DNA of 27,635 nt from Coptodactyla brooksi (Eukaryota > Arthropoda > Insecta > Coleoptera > Scarabaeidae). Positions 1-10,866 of this stretch are shown here, piece after piece. Under the pieces are notes generated by a model. It saw nothing but the letters and a program-made list of their open reading frames with translations, was not told the DNA's origin and did no database searches. The translations under genes were made by a program, and so were the position numbers. Location: assembly GCA_033557675.1 (NCBI GenBank), contig JAWQRM010000168.1, forward strand, positions 1 to 27,635, written 5' to 3'. Position 1 is the first letter of the stretch. Every line of letters begins with the position of its first letter.

Positions 1-53
1 ATACAAAATATTGTTTTGATTAGTCTACTAGGACAAGAGATAAATGTGTCAGA

Positions 54-85
54 GACGGACGGACGGCTGGACGGACGGACAGACC
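54..85. repeat. GGAC tetranucleotide microsatellite
   Basis: Six or so imperfect copies of GGAC with one GGCT interruption, directly beside the dispersed repeat that starts near 83. Confidence 0.8.
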
Positions 86-168
86 AACCACTAAAAATAG
101 CATAGATAGGCTACAAATAGTCTAATTCGTCAAGATCTATCAAAATCTCGACATCGATTTTTTTTGCG
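83..168 (+). repeat. Dispersed repeat A, copy 1
   Basis: About 86 bp that reappear in opposite orientation at 2702-2789 in another wapl intron. Shared blocks include ACTAAAAATAGCATAGATA, GTCAAGATC and ATCAAAATCT, ending in a run of T. The two copies are diverged, so they are old. They could be two copies of a MITE family or, less likely, the two ends of one long element. Confidence 0.8.
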
Positions 169-623
169 AATGCAATACTTTCTCTTTATACCTATCGGTG
201 AGAGAAAGTAAAAAGCTTAACACATGTTTTTTCGTATGAATATGTTGTAATAGTATGCATAAATAAGAAACATATATATTATCTGATATGTACCTAGTCT
301 ATGTTTTGTATTACATACATTAAAATAGTTTTAGTTTTCGTATACATATGTATATTTATATAATATTTACTTTAATTAATAAAATAAAGAAAAAATCTTA
401 AAAACAAACTATGTATTTTATTTGTAATGCGAAGAACCTGCCAATCATGACTACCTTTATATAACGGCCAATATTTTTCCTTTTTTTGGTGACCGTTATT
501 GACGAGTTTTACTGTAATATGAATTTTACGTAATAAAGCTCTAATTTTCACAAAAAAATTCTTTAAAACGTAACTGTAAATGTCGTAGTTTAAGAATAAT
601 TAATAATAAAATTATCTATATAG

Positions 624-3600
624 GTGAAAATGTAAAATCGCCGACGACGCAGGAGGCGGCCGCGCCGAAACCGAAAAAGTTCTTCAAGAGCCGAAACGCG
701 GACCCGCCGGACCTGGCCGTGTCGGCGTACGAAAAGCCGGACTTCACCTACGGCAGCGCGACCAAACGGCAGAAGACGACGGGCGGCGAGAAGGCGAAAA
801 AGTTTTTCTCGTCGAAGGGCGCGGAAAAGGTGTTGAGCGCGAACGCGAACAACTCGAAGCAGGGCGAGTCGAAGCCGCCCATCGTGCTGAGGATCAGCCG
901 AGGGAAGTCGCAGCTGATCAACAGCTCGGACGAGTCGGAGAGCACGCCGACGCCCTCCAGCACGCCTTCGACGTCGACGTCGCCGCGGACGACGCGCGAC
1001 GCGCCCCAAAAGTCGCCGACACTGATGAGGATCACGCGGTCGACCAGGCGGAGCATGCAGCAGGACCCGAGCAGCAGCCCCGCGACGGGGGACACGGCCG
1101 GCGACTCGTTCTCCTCCGTTTTCACGTCGCCGAAGAAGGACCCGCCGGACCTGTCGCCGCAGTACATACCGGCCGAGAAGTACGAGCTGGAACGTAAGGC
1201 GATGTACGATAATCTGCTGGGCATAACGGCCAGCGAGTGTGGCGAGAAACGCGGCCCGGACGACGCTGCCGACTCGAATAATCTCGATCTGACGATAGAG
1301 GAGAAGCTGGCGCAGATGGAGTCGTCCGACAACGAACTGCTGCCGGTGAGGAAGGACGACGACGAGCCCGAAGTCGATTTCCAACGGGAAATCGACCCGA
1401 GGGAGGAAGTGGAGGAGAGCTGCGCGCGGGACGAGGAAGCGGCCAAGAAGTTGCCCGAGGAAGGTTGTTCCGAGGAGGAAGACTCGGACAGCAACAGTAC
1501 GACGCCCGAACCGAAAAGGAACGCGAAGGCGACAATAGAGGAGCATAAGGAGGAAATTTTAGAGAAGATACTAGAGAAGCCGCCGTCGGAAAATCCGGCG
1601 CCCGTCAAACTTGTGATCTCGAAAAAGAAGGGCAGTATATTTAAGAGCCGCGTGCAGGACGGTTCGAAAAAGGGCCGCGCCATATACAGGCACAAGTGGT
1701 CCGACGACAAAGACGCCAACCAGAAGAACCAAGAGAATAACGGCGGCAATCCGGGCGGATCGTCGGCTTACGACGAGTTCGGATTCCAAAACGATCCGTT
1801 GATGAGGATTGAAGAAGGAGAAAACGGCTACGCGAGCGTGAAGTGTACAAAAAATGACAAAGGGGTAATTTTAGACTTTCCTTCGGTTGTATTACACACC
1901 GCCACTAACGCTATTTTCTCCTTAACAGTTTTACACGGTCGTGAGAAACGTGAAAAAGGCTTACGAGATGCAAGAAATCGGGGAATTCCAAGAATTCAAC
2001 GACGACGTAGACTACATTCTGGACGCGCTGCAAGACGACAACCCGATAAGCACGAGGTGCCTCTCGGCGATCACGCTCGCCTCAAAGTGCATGGCCCCCG
2101 CGTTTCGGATGCACGTCAGGGCGCACGGCACGGTCGCGAAATTCTTCAGGGCCCTGCACGACGCGGCGAAAGATCAGGTAAGAACCGTTACCCGCGGACG
2201 CGGGTCGCCTCTTCAGCTCGGTTCGTCACGTTTTTCCGGCTAGAGTTTAGGTTTGTGTACGGCGACGGTGATGTTCGTCCTGAGCCAGGACCGGCTCAAC
2301 ATGGACCTGGACAGGGACTGCTTGGAGCTGATGCTGAACTTGCTCGAGTCCGACGTCAGCTATCAGCAGGCGTTGGACGTTTGCGGTCTGTCGAGCGCGC
2401 AACTCGAGAAGAACAAGCAGAAAGTACGGGAATTGTGCGCCGAGATCCAGAGCCAAGGTCTCGCGGCGCATTTAAACTTGGACAATATTACGGTAAGGTT
2501 GTTTACGTTATTCTTTGTTTGTAAATTTTGTGTCTTCCATCCTGCGTAATTATTGTTTTTTATAAGTTCTTCAGTTTTTGCAACTGATGTCTTGCCTTTA
2601 CCTACCTTGACTAACGTTGCATTATTTTCTTGGCGAATTATACTTATAACCTTATTTGATTTATTTTCCTTTCGTTTAATTATGTTTTTTATTTTCTCTT
2701 AAGAAAAAAAAATCCACGTCAAGATTTTGATGGATCTTGACAAATTAGGGTTTTTATAGACTATCTATGCTATTTTTAATGGTTGATTTGTCCATCTGTG
2801 TATCATATTTAGATTAAAATAATACTTTACATACAAGCTAATTATTATTTAATTTGGTCACAATAAGGATTTTGTAAAAATTCTACATACGGTTCAGGTA
2901 CTTAATCCAAAAATTTTTTATAACAAAATATATTTTTGTTATCTACATAAAATTATGAGTAAAAAATTACAAGGATAATACATGCCTAAAATCAACAGTT
3001 CTCAAGTTATAAGCATGATTAATAATAAAAATAGTCTTATGGGACAAGAGGGTATTTCGTTCTCAATCTCGGGTGTTGGTCTCTTTAGAAAAAATTGTTT
3101 CAAATAAAAATCGAACTCTTCACAATTTGAAACTGCTTTAGAATATACAGGGTGTTCGGATTTATATCAGGGTCGATGTAAAAAAAAGTCATGTGCGATG
3201 TCACATCTGCTAGTTTTAGTAACCTACATAAAATTGTCAGTAAAAAACGAGTTATGAGCATAATTGATAAAATTACAGCTCTATGGAGCAAGAGGGTATT
3301 TCATTCTTTATCTCAGGTATTGCTCTCTTTAGAAAAAAATGTTTCAAATAAAGGTTACATGACATTGAACTCTTCACAATTTGGAACAGTTTTCAGATAT
3401 ATAGGGTGTTCAGTTTATTCTAAAAATTATCCAACTTGAGATTTTTAAATGGTCTGTATATTATGATATTTATGAAATCCTTATAAGATTTGAAAGCCAC
3501 TGTAAGTATTATACATCAGTTCTAAATCGCGCCGTTTGGCCATTATTACACATTTTTGGAAAAAGATGACAGGTGCGGATGGAATTTTTTTTAATATTTT

Positions 3601-5873
3601 CTCTTACCTTACCAGAGGCAAGATCTTCTTGTGCAGTAATATGTCTTTTGCACTGCTGTTTCAGCTTTCGCAACTAAATGTTCAATGTTTTTAAACAAGC
3701 AGTGTTTAAAAGACCAGGTGACATCTAAAAATATCATACTCATAATGTTTTTGTATTGTTAGGTGGGTCAACTAGCAATGGAAACGTTGCTGAGTTTAAC
3801 TTCGAAAAGAGCAGGAGAGTGGTTTAAGGAGGAGCTGAGGGAGTTGGGCGGCATCGAACATATTGTAAAGACAATCTGCGAGTGCTGTCGACAGATATCG
3901 GATTACGTGGTGAATTGGACGGGCGTGCTTCTGGATCAGTTGAGAAAGGTGGATCGATGCCTGCGCGTCCTCGAAAATGTAAGTGTCACACCTGTCGCGC
4001 ATTATGTAAAACTAAACAAATCCATCCTGTTAGGTCACCCACAATAATGAAGAGAACCAACTGTACTTACTCAAATATGACAACGGACTTATATTAGACA
4101 CCCTAGTGAAATTGTACAGGTTATGCGATGCGGAAATTCCCTTGTACCCCATATCGGACATTAACGATAAGGAGTCGACGGGAACCGTAATCAGGGAGAC
4201 GTTGTTGGTCACTTTGAAAGTTTTAATTAATTTAACGCATCACTTTAACAAGTCGGAAGGAAGTAGCCTAATCGGATCAAAACACGGTATAATTGACGCT
4301 AGTTTGCACCTGCTCCTGCAAATCCCGAGGTACATTCCCGAACAGAAGAAGTTTGAACTCGGAGTCTTGGTAAAAACAGATGTAGAATTGGTCATTACGT
4401 TCACGCATAACATTTTAACATATTTTTAAGGTTTTGATGTTGCTGATCAACCTTATACAGGACAACGCCGCGAACAAACACATCCTCATATCCGCCAAGG
4501 CCCCCTCCGAAGGCGAAAGCATCTTCCAATGTAAGCAGTAAAAGAATCACTGAATTGTCGCGGTATAAAATGACGTCGTGTTCCGATTGCAGGTGATAAG
4601 ACGGCCGTCGAAGCGCTCATTGCTCAATTTTACCAGTGGGAGGAGTGTGCGAGGCTGGAGGAAAAGAACACGGACGCCATCCTAGACGGTAAAGGGGATG
4701 GCGGTCAAGTACAACACAAATCCAACGAAGAATTTATTGAAGAAACTGTGGCTAAATGTAAGTAAAGAAGTTTCTTTAGTAATCCTTAACTGCATCTCTT
4801 TCTTGTTAATCTTGCTGATTCTATTGCGTACACTGTCAAACGAAGCGAAATTGTGCCAGATGTGTGGTGAAATTGTACCGCCTTTTTTTGTGCGCATTAG
4901 CATTTCTTCCCATCACCGTTTTCCCAGATTTCCCTGCCATCTAACAGTGACAATTCGCCAATTAACCCCTATGGATTAGAGAGTGCGCTAATATGCAGAA
5001 AAACACGCTGGCACAATTTCACCTCGTTTGACAGTACTGTATATTACAGTGGTATTAAAAAGAAATATATGCTATCTGAAATATTTTTGAGAAAACTTTA
5101 GTAAAAACAAAATTCGTTGGTAGTTGTTCATTTCCTTTGACTTTTGCCCTTTTTTGAATATAGTCAAACTCCTCTTACTCGAAATTCCCTTTAACTAGAA
5201 ATATTTCTTCATTCTGTGCTTTACTAGCCAATTTATACATAATTGAAATATTTTAATTTAAGCCTTTTCTTATATCCTTTCTTTAAGCCTCTTTATCATA
5301 TTCTAGAACAGCATTTTATTTGAGATCTTTGTATTTATTTCATATATATTTTTCCACTTGATCACAGATATTGGGAAAAAAATTATTCCTTAGATTTTGC
5401 GAATGCAGATTGTGATGCAGTAGCTCATTTATGAATACAATTTCAAAAATCTACTTTTCTTTTTCTTAGTATTACAAAAAGCCGGAACGCACATGGAGTT
5501 CACATTTCTGGCATCATACATAGTAATGCTATTGGGGTTCCTCATAATGAACAACTTGGGATATCAGAAGGAGGTGAGGAGGTTTCTCAGGAACGGCGAC
5601 TTCAGTATTATGGTGGAGCTGTTGAAGAAGTTCTTCAATTTCATGAACCTCACCGCTTCGGTGAGTCCCGTCGTGGCCGGCCGGTCCTTTTCTATTCTAA
5701 CTTCTGCTCTATTTTTCCCGTAGACCGAGGCGTCCAGCATGACGGCAATGAGGGCGACGGAGAGGGTGATAAAGTTCTTAGAGGAATGTGACTCGTCGAA
5801 ACGGGAAGTGCAGGAGAACATAACGGTACCAAACACCGAATGCATGGATCTCAGTTACACGCTGGCGCACTAA
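624..5873 (+). CDS. wapl: Wapl cohesin-release factor, 5' end missing
   Basis: Wings-apart-like protein, which opens the cohesin ring with Pds5 and so removes cohesin from chromatin in the nucleus. Visible exons: 624-1864, 1929-2177, 2244-2492, 3763-3978, 4034-4369, 4431-4530, 4593-4757, 5470-5660 and 5724-5873 (stop TAA 5871). All joints have GT/AG and keep frame, giving at least 964 residues. The first large exon is GC-rich and codes for a charged, disordered N-terminal region with two KKFF(K/S)S motifs, an FGF motif at 1778-1786 (the cohesin/Pds5-binding type; vertebrate WAPL has three) and an IFKSR...YRHKW block like one in vertebrate WAPL. From 1929 the helical WAPL domain follows: NTRCLS-like TRCLSAITLASK, FRMHVRAHG, SQDRLNMDLDRD, METLLSLTSKRAG, RNGDFSIM, KKFFNFMNLT. 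No ATG is in frame in the first exon, so one or more exons lie left of the window. The 624 acceptor is the least certain boundary. Confidence 0.96.
2702..2789 (-). repeat. Dispersed repeat A, copy 2 (inverted)
   Basis: Reverse complement of the unit at 83-168. Matching blocks run for about 86 bp, with scattered substitutions and a T-rich end in both. Confidence 0.8.
2915..3575 (+). repeat. Dispersed repeat B, two adjacent copies
   Basis: The first copy (about 2915-3180) and a second, partly overlapping in content (about 3222-3575), share TTATGAGCATAAT-like, CAAGAGGGTATTTC, CTCTTTAGAAAAAA, CTCTTCACAATTTG and AGGGTGTTC blocks. The same family occurs reversed at 11260-12430. The second copy continues into GAAATCCTTATAAG, ATTATACATCAGTTCTAAAT and a CCGTTTGG block, all found reversed near 12000-12110. 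No coding capacity is seen, so it is a non-autonomous repeat of several hundred bp. Confidence 0.85.
4807..5058. mobile_element. Foldback/MITE-like element in wapl intron 7
   Basis: Long inverted arms at 4828-4859 and 5008-5037 share ACTGTCAAACGA and GAAATTGTGCCAG in opposite orientation. Weaker similarity extends outward to about 4807 and 5058. The ~150 bp interior has a second GTGAAATTGT and related GCGCATTAGCA/GCGCTAATATGC blocks. No ORF is present. It fits a non-autonomous DNA element inserted in an intron; target duplications were not resolved. Confidence 0.75.
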
Positions 5874-6260
5874 CGTTAAGTCCCAGTACGAAACATACTT
5901 AATAAGAGTGAAAATGTAACAAAACCGTTCTGTTCCCGATCCGTTCCTCACACGTACACGTACTCCGTACAAACTGTTGATATTCCCGGCCGCGTCCTGT
6001 TTTATACATTAAGATTGTACATTTTTTTTTTTTAGTATCATCGGCTTTATTTATTTGGCTTAAATTCACGATACGTTGTGTTCCGCAATCGGAAAACTCT
6101 ATTGTGCTCTAGAAATTTAAGTATACCATAAGATGCTAGTATAAAGTGACATACTTTTACTGGATTGTTTAAATATGTAAATATATATACATCCGTTTTT
6201 AAGAAAATCATTTTTTTATTTTACTATATGCGCTGAACATTTGAAATTTGCTCATCCTCA
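5874..6260 (+). other. wapl 3' UTR and intergenic spacer
   Basis: AT-rich sequence after the wapl stop codon. No canonical AATAAA was found on the + strand, so the wapl cleavage site is not placed. It ends where the duplicated FKBP15-like segment begins. Confidence 0.6.
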
Positions 6261-6866
6261 CTCTAACTTTTGCTAACTTTATTTAAAATATATTAACAGT
6301 ACAATATGCACTGGGTATTAAAAATATTACATTTGGGATAAAATACATACAACAAAATGTAGTTGATAATATTGAACGTTGTGTTTCGATAGAGGAATCT
6401 GAATTTCTAAGTAATACATGCTCCTTCGTCAGACTCGCCTAAAATATATCTAAACATGTGGTTCATCACTTCTTTGAAGACAGTAACGTGTACGTTTTGT
6501 TTATTACTATACTCATTTATATTTCCGGTTAATTTTATATTCAAGCGCGGTTTGATTTTCCCTAATTAAATCCTTATGTAAACTTTCCAGTTCTTTACAC
6601 TGCAGTGCTCTTATTTAATTGGTCTTAGCTAATTTTCCTTGTGTGTCGTATAATGAGGAAGGCAAATCGCCATTTGTCACATTCAATTTCCTAACTTGCT
6701 CCTGCCCGTCTTGGAATGAAGATTCGTTCTCCGTACTTCTTTGCTTCAACCCTTACATGTTTGTGTCCTGCAGCTATTCTAAATTGGATACCTTTGATTT
6801 TAAAAAGTTACTTTCAATTTTGATATTTCGTTGAGGATACTGTCAATGTTAGTGAAAATAGTGGAA
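6261..6866 (-). pseudogene. Decayed duplicate of FKBP15-like 3' end
   Basis: Direct duplicate of the 3' part of the neighbouring gene, corresponding to about 6945-7700. Both copies contain, in the same order, TTTATTTAAAATATATTA, GGGTATTAAAAATAT, TGGTTCATCACTTCTTTGA, CGTTTTGTTTATT, CCAGTTCTTTACAC, AGCTAATTTT, GTGTCCTGCAGCT and GATATTTCGTT. The duplicate has small insertions and deletions, an in-frame break and loses several coding blocks, so it cannot code for the coiled coil. The copied part includes the poly(A) signal (TTTATT at 6278-6283, i.e. AATAAA on the minus strand). Because it spans only one exon plus its UTR, DNA duplication and retro-copying cannot be told apart by introns; the tandem direct orientation favours DNA duplication. 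Confidence 0.9.
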
Positions 6867-6958
6867 TAATAAATAATTAATGAAAAATCAAGTGTATCTA
6901 AAGCTAAGTAACGTTCAGTAGTTATTTAAAGAAATCAATAGACTTTTACTTTTCTAAC

Positions 6959-6964
6959 TTTATT
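6959..6964 (-). promoter_or_regulatory. Poly(A) signal of FKBP15-like gene
   Basis: TTTATT on the + strand reads AATAAA on the minus strand, 84 nt beyond the stop codon at 7048-7050. Confidence 0.65.
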
Positions 6965-7047
6965 TAAAATATATTATCTAACAGTAGAATATGCATTGGG
7001 TATTAAAAATATCACATTCGGGATAAAATACGTACAAAAAAAAAGTA

Positions 7048-9143
7048 CTATTTTTTCTCTAACTTGTCGATGATACTGAACGTTGCCAGTTTCAAGTGTT
7101 TCGACAGAGAACTTTTAATTTCTTTATAAGTAATACACGCCCCTTCATCCAACTCGGCTAAAACATTTTTAAACATCTGGTTCATCACTTCTTTGACAGC
7201 GATAACGTGTTCGTTTTGTTTATTGCTGTACACCTTTAAATCGCTGGTTAATTTCTTATTCAAGTCATTCACGGTTTGATTTTCCCTCATTAAATCCTCA
7301 CGTAAAGTTTCCAGTTCGGATTGTTTGCTTTCCAGTTCTTTACACTTCGCAGTGCTCTCATTTAACTGGTCCGTTAATTTTTTGATTTCCGCTCGACAAA
7401 ATTCTTCGTTTTTGCACGAAGCATCGAGCTTAGCTAATTTTTCTTGCGCGTCACTTAACGCAGATTGCAAATCACGATTTGTCGCGTTGAGTTTCTTAAT
7501 CTGTTCCTGCCAGCCTTTGAATAGAGATTCGTTTTCAGTAATTTTTTGCTTCAACTCTTGCACGTTCGTGTCCTGCAGCTGTTGCTCTAAATCGGATATT
7601 TTGGATTTTAAGAACTCGTTCTCTAATCTATCCGTGTTCGGAACCACCCTCAATTTCGATATTTCGTTAAGGACGCTATCTATTTTAGTGGAAATTGTGG
7701 TGAGATTTATCCGTAACTCGCTGTTGTGCGTACGGTTCTCGGAAACAAACATTCTGAAATCGCGATCGTCCGACATTTGCTGGTTTTGATATATAGGAAA
7801 CGAGTACGGCTGAATTTGAATACCGTTTTCGGCATCGACCGTTACACGGGCGGGCATTTGCGGATTAAAATACTGTTTTTGATATGGCACGGTCGCGGAT
7901 TTTGGGTTTTCGACGTCCCTCGCGTTTGCGTTACTCTCCGACTTTTCGACATCTTTCGGCGCCGGCAGAACGGACTGCCCCATCCGCGCCATCCGGCTCA
8001 GGATGTCGGCGCGCACTTGCGCGTCCTCCCCGCCGCTCTCTTCGACGTCCTTCGTCAGAGCCGTCTTGCTCGGAATCGCCGGCTTCGCTTTCTGTTCCGG
8101 CTTGGTAATTTTAATGTTACGCGACGACAGCTCTCTGACGAAATTCGCGTGGTCTTGGGTATTGACAAATTGCGTCCTCCACGCGGTCCCGGCGTTGTCC
8201 GAAAACTTCAGGTCACCGTCGTCTTCGTGCAGGAGAAAATTCGGACCCACCATGGCTTTCGCTATGATGTTTTGCTTATCTCGGTATAGTATAAGTTCCG
8301 TGGCAGATTCGTGCGTACCCAGAACGGCAAATCCTACTTTCCCAACTGGCCTGTACTCAAAGTTTGTTCTGTAAAATTGTAGAGAAACGAAATGGTATAG
8401 TTATTAATAACTTTATTACATTATGGATCGATGTTTCTCGAATATAGAATGGGAACTGGTATTTATCTGAACATTTATTGCGGAATGGTTTGGCATTTCT
8501 TTGGGAGTTTTATTATTTGGAAATTCTGCTATTTTGGGAGTCTATTTTGAGGTATGTAGGAATTTTTATGGAGATGTTATGTGTTCTTTGTATTTTCACT
8601 TGTACCGGATTTAATCAAAACATATAAATTATGAATAAAGATAACAGTTCACGTTAATCAAGCATCAAGAAACATGGAACCTATAATGTGTAAGATGAAG
8701 CGAAGAAGAAAACGTGTAAACATTCTTAATTTCATTACGCCTTTTTATTCATTGTATATAGACGTTATCGAGATATTTTCAGATCGAAAATACCATATTA
8801 TTTCTTTACTATTTTCAATTACAACGTACAGTACTTACAATCTACTGGCTAAAACAACTTTGGCGCAGATAACAGAGGTTTTCGGGATCTCGGTCGATTT
8901 CTCCTCCACTTTGTTTTCGCCGCTGGTACTCTCAACGGCCTTCGGTTGCCGCGGTGCTGTGTATTTTAAATCGGTTTGAGCAGTGCCGCTTGATGTACCG
9001 CCGAATAGATTTGCCAAGTTAGAACTAGCCGAAACAAAAATTCAAATATTAACTTGGCTGCATGAAAAATCGGGTCGATATAGCCGAAAATTATACCTGG
9101 CGTTTGGACTAAACAAATCGTCGTCGTCGTTCGGGTTGAACAT
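7048..9143 (-). CDS. FKBP15: FKBP15/WAFL-like protein without FKBP domain
   Basis: Three exons, 9143-9097, 9024-8839 and 8368-7048, with phase-consistent GT/AG joints (GTATAA, GTAAGT donors), code for 517 residues. The start ATG at 9141-9143 opens an acidic MFNPNDDDDLF segment like the start of vertebrate FKBP15, followed by NLFGG and KYTAPRQPK, also family hallmarks. Residues about 65-165 form the WH1-like region (GFAVLGTHESATELILY, LLHEDDGDL). ILSRMARMGQSVLP near 199 matches the segment that follows the isomerase domain in vertebrates. From about residue 273 to the end is a coiled coil (FVSENRTHNSELRINL onward). Vertebrate FKBP15 (early-endosome and actin-linked transport) is about twice as long and has an FKBP-type domain between the WH1-like and ILSRMA parts; here only about 30 residues lie there. 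A peptidyl-prolyl isomerase activity is therefore not expected. The intron 8369-8838 is AT-rich and shows nothing else. Confidence 0.87.
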
Positions 9144-9811
9144 CACGCAAGTGTGGGTTGTTCAAAATGAAAATAAAGAAATTTGACACTTAACCTAACC
9201 TAAAAGAGCAGATGCGTTGATGTTGTCAAATTTGAAACTAGGATGACGTCACGCTGTGGGCGTTTGCACTTTTGAATTTTCGATTTTACAATGTTTCTCG
9301 TTAAGCGACCTTATCAATTTACTTCTAGTCTAATTTAAAGTAATTGAAGCTTATTTATTCTTCAATTGCGGAGAAACCATCTAATGTAAGAAATGAAGAG
9401 ATCTGTATAGAGATCATGCTTGCAAAGTGAATTAAAAGTAATACTTTTAAGTAAATTTCATAATCTTTATAATATTTTGTATTTACATTAACTGTTTAAA
9501 AGGTATCTGTTGCAGAAGAAATACAGTGCGAGCGAGAATGATTGAACGTATTTGGTACCCCTGATTTTGGTAATTGTCACGAAGGGAATTGCTCACCCTG
9601 CGCCTCCTGCCATTTTCCAGTTGTCAAAACCGTAAAATTGTAAACACTGAACCATTGGTTATATAAATTGTATACATTGGTGTTTTCTCACTTTGCGATC
9701 GAAAATCGGTAATTTTCATTACTAACGTTCGTGTAAATTGCTACCTTCCGTAAGTCACGTAAAATAATGATGATTAATCACGATCAAAACGTGTTACATT
9801 TTTAGGTTAAT
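9144..9811. other. Upstream region of FKBP15-like gene
   Basis: Non-coding. It should hold the FKBP15-like promoter on its left side. A perfect CRE palindrome is present (separate entry). No ORF of note. The right part may include the left flank of the transposase relic; its terminal repeats were not identified. Confidence 0.6.
9244..9251. promoter_or_regulatory. CRE-type palindrome TGACGTCA
   Basis: A perfect TGACGTCA, the consensus site of CREB/ATF bZIP factors, 101 bp upstream of the FKBP15-like ATG. The position is promoter-like, but use is inferred. Confidence 0.45.
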
Positions 9812-10866
9812 ATGGTTTTTACTGAAGACCATGATAAGTTCTTATTAGAGACTTATTTTCGAAGCGGAGAACGTGACGAGAATGGATTGTGGCAATACAG
9901 TTTTCACTCTTATTTTAATCAATTCGACGATTAGTATCTTTCTATCGTCAAACTGGTTCCGTTACCAAAGGAAAATCAAGCGGGATGTCTACCATTCTTA
10001 CACAAGATGCTGTGGATGAAATTCAAGTCAGGTTAGAGGCGAGTCTAACAAAACCTTTAAGACAATTGTCAGTTCAGATAGGTAAGTACTTAAACCTATT
10101 GTGACATTCTGCATTAAAATGTTATTAATTTTAAAAGTGGGTATCTCCTATGGTTCCTGCAGAAAAATGGCGAAAAAGGTGTTTCATATGCATCCGTACA
10201 AAATTACTGTAGTCCAAGAATTATATCCAACAGATTTTCAAAAGCATATGGACTATTGTAATTGGTTTAATAATAACCTTAATGATGACAATTTACTTGA
10301 TATCAGTTTCTTCAGTGACGACGCACGGTTTCATATTAGTGATTACATAAATTCCTAAAATTATAGGACATGATCTACTGAAAATCTTCATATTTTCCAA
10401 GAAACTGCGTTGCATCCAATCAAAGTTGGTGTATGAATTGTAATTTCATGACGACGAATAATTCGTCCTATCTTCTTGCAAGATAATATAAATGCTGTTA
10501 ATTATCGTGAACATCATTTGCAACCATTCATAGAGCAACTTCATAATGATGAATTAAAACATGACTATTTTTAACGGGACGGTGCTACCGCTCTTACGGC
10601 ACGTAATATAATAAACTATCTACAAGAATTTTTTGGCAATCATTTAATCATCGGATCTTACTCCATTGGATTCATTTTTATTTGGATATTTAAAGAACTG
10701 TGTTTATAAAAATAGGCTGCATACCCTTGATGAGCTGCAAGAGGCTATAATGACTGCTGTCAATGGAGTTACACCAGCTATGTTCACGAATGTTTTCAAT
10801 AACATGAAACCAAGAATAAATTTGTGCTTGCAAGAACGTGGACAACATTTTCAACATATGTTGTAA
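9812..10866 (+). pseudogene. Tc1/mariner-superfamily transposase relic
   Basis: Degenerate transposase of the IS630-Tc1-mariner superfamily. The N-terminus (ATG 9812, MVFTEDHDKFLLETYF...) meets a stop at 9932 and shifts frame into KSSGMSTILTQDAVDEIQV and PLRQLSVQI at about 9965-10080. Then come YGSCRKMAKKVFHMHPYK and VVQELYPTDFQKHMDYCNWF at about 10150-10262, the first catalytic block FFSDDARFHISDYI, HPIKVGV near 10420, a stop just before RDGATA at 10573 (second catalytic D), and DLTPLDSFLFGYLKN followed by LQERGQHFQHML and stop at 10864. The catalytic-region block before DLTPLD has lost about nine residues. Several stops and at least two frameshifts make it non-functional. A GTAAGT...AAAAG segment at about 10082-10136 can be removed to keep frame and looks like an intron. 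Terminal repeats were not found. Confidence 0.87.

Larger units (their letters stand above)
1..623 (+). other. Intron upstream of first visible wapl exon
   Basis: AT-rich sequence without a convincing coding exon. The frame of the exon starting near 624 stays open a little way upstream but has no in-frame ATG, and a TATATAG acceptor sits at 617-623, so this is read as intron and the wapl start lies further left. It contains a GGAC microsatellite and one copy of a dispersed repeat, described separately. A small inverted repeat ATAACGG/CCGTTAT lies at 461-499. Confidence 0.7.
2493..3762 (+). other. Large wapl intron 3 loaded with repeats
   Basis: This 1270 bp intron is far longer than its neighbours (64, 66, 55, 61 and 62 bp). 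The excess is explained by dispersed repeat A copy 2 and two adjacent copies of repeat B. No coding signal is seen. Confidence 0.85.

Noticed and set aside
590..1749. Two long minus-strand ORFs (318 and 333 residues) opposite the first wapl exon
   Set aside because: They lie antisense to a GC-rich coding exon, where stop codons are rare in other frames. Composition is low-complexity (Arg/Leu or Ser/Phe runs), and the + strand frame is clearly wapl.
1865..2524. Continuation of the first wapl exon frame to a 601-residue ORF
   Set aside because: It reads through two introns; after 1864 the protein loses all similarity, while the exons at 1929 and 2244 in other frames continue the WAPL domain with phase-0 splice sites.
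6619..6834. 71-residue + strand ORF
   Set aside because: It is antisense to the decayed FKBP15-like duplicate and mirrors the antisense frame at 7325-7789 of the real gene.
7325..8374. Several + strand ORFs opposite the FKBP15-like gene
   Set aside because: They are shadows of the minus-strand coiled-coil exon; no splice logic and no family resemblance.
9190..9203. TTAACCTAACCTAA, like the insect telomere repeat TTAGG
   Set aside because: Fewer than three units; such short strings are common by chance in insect DNA.
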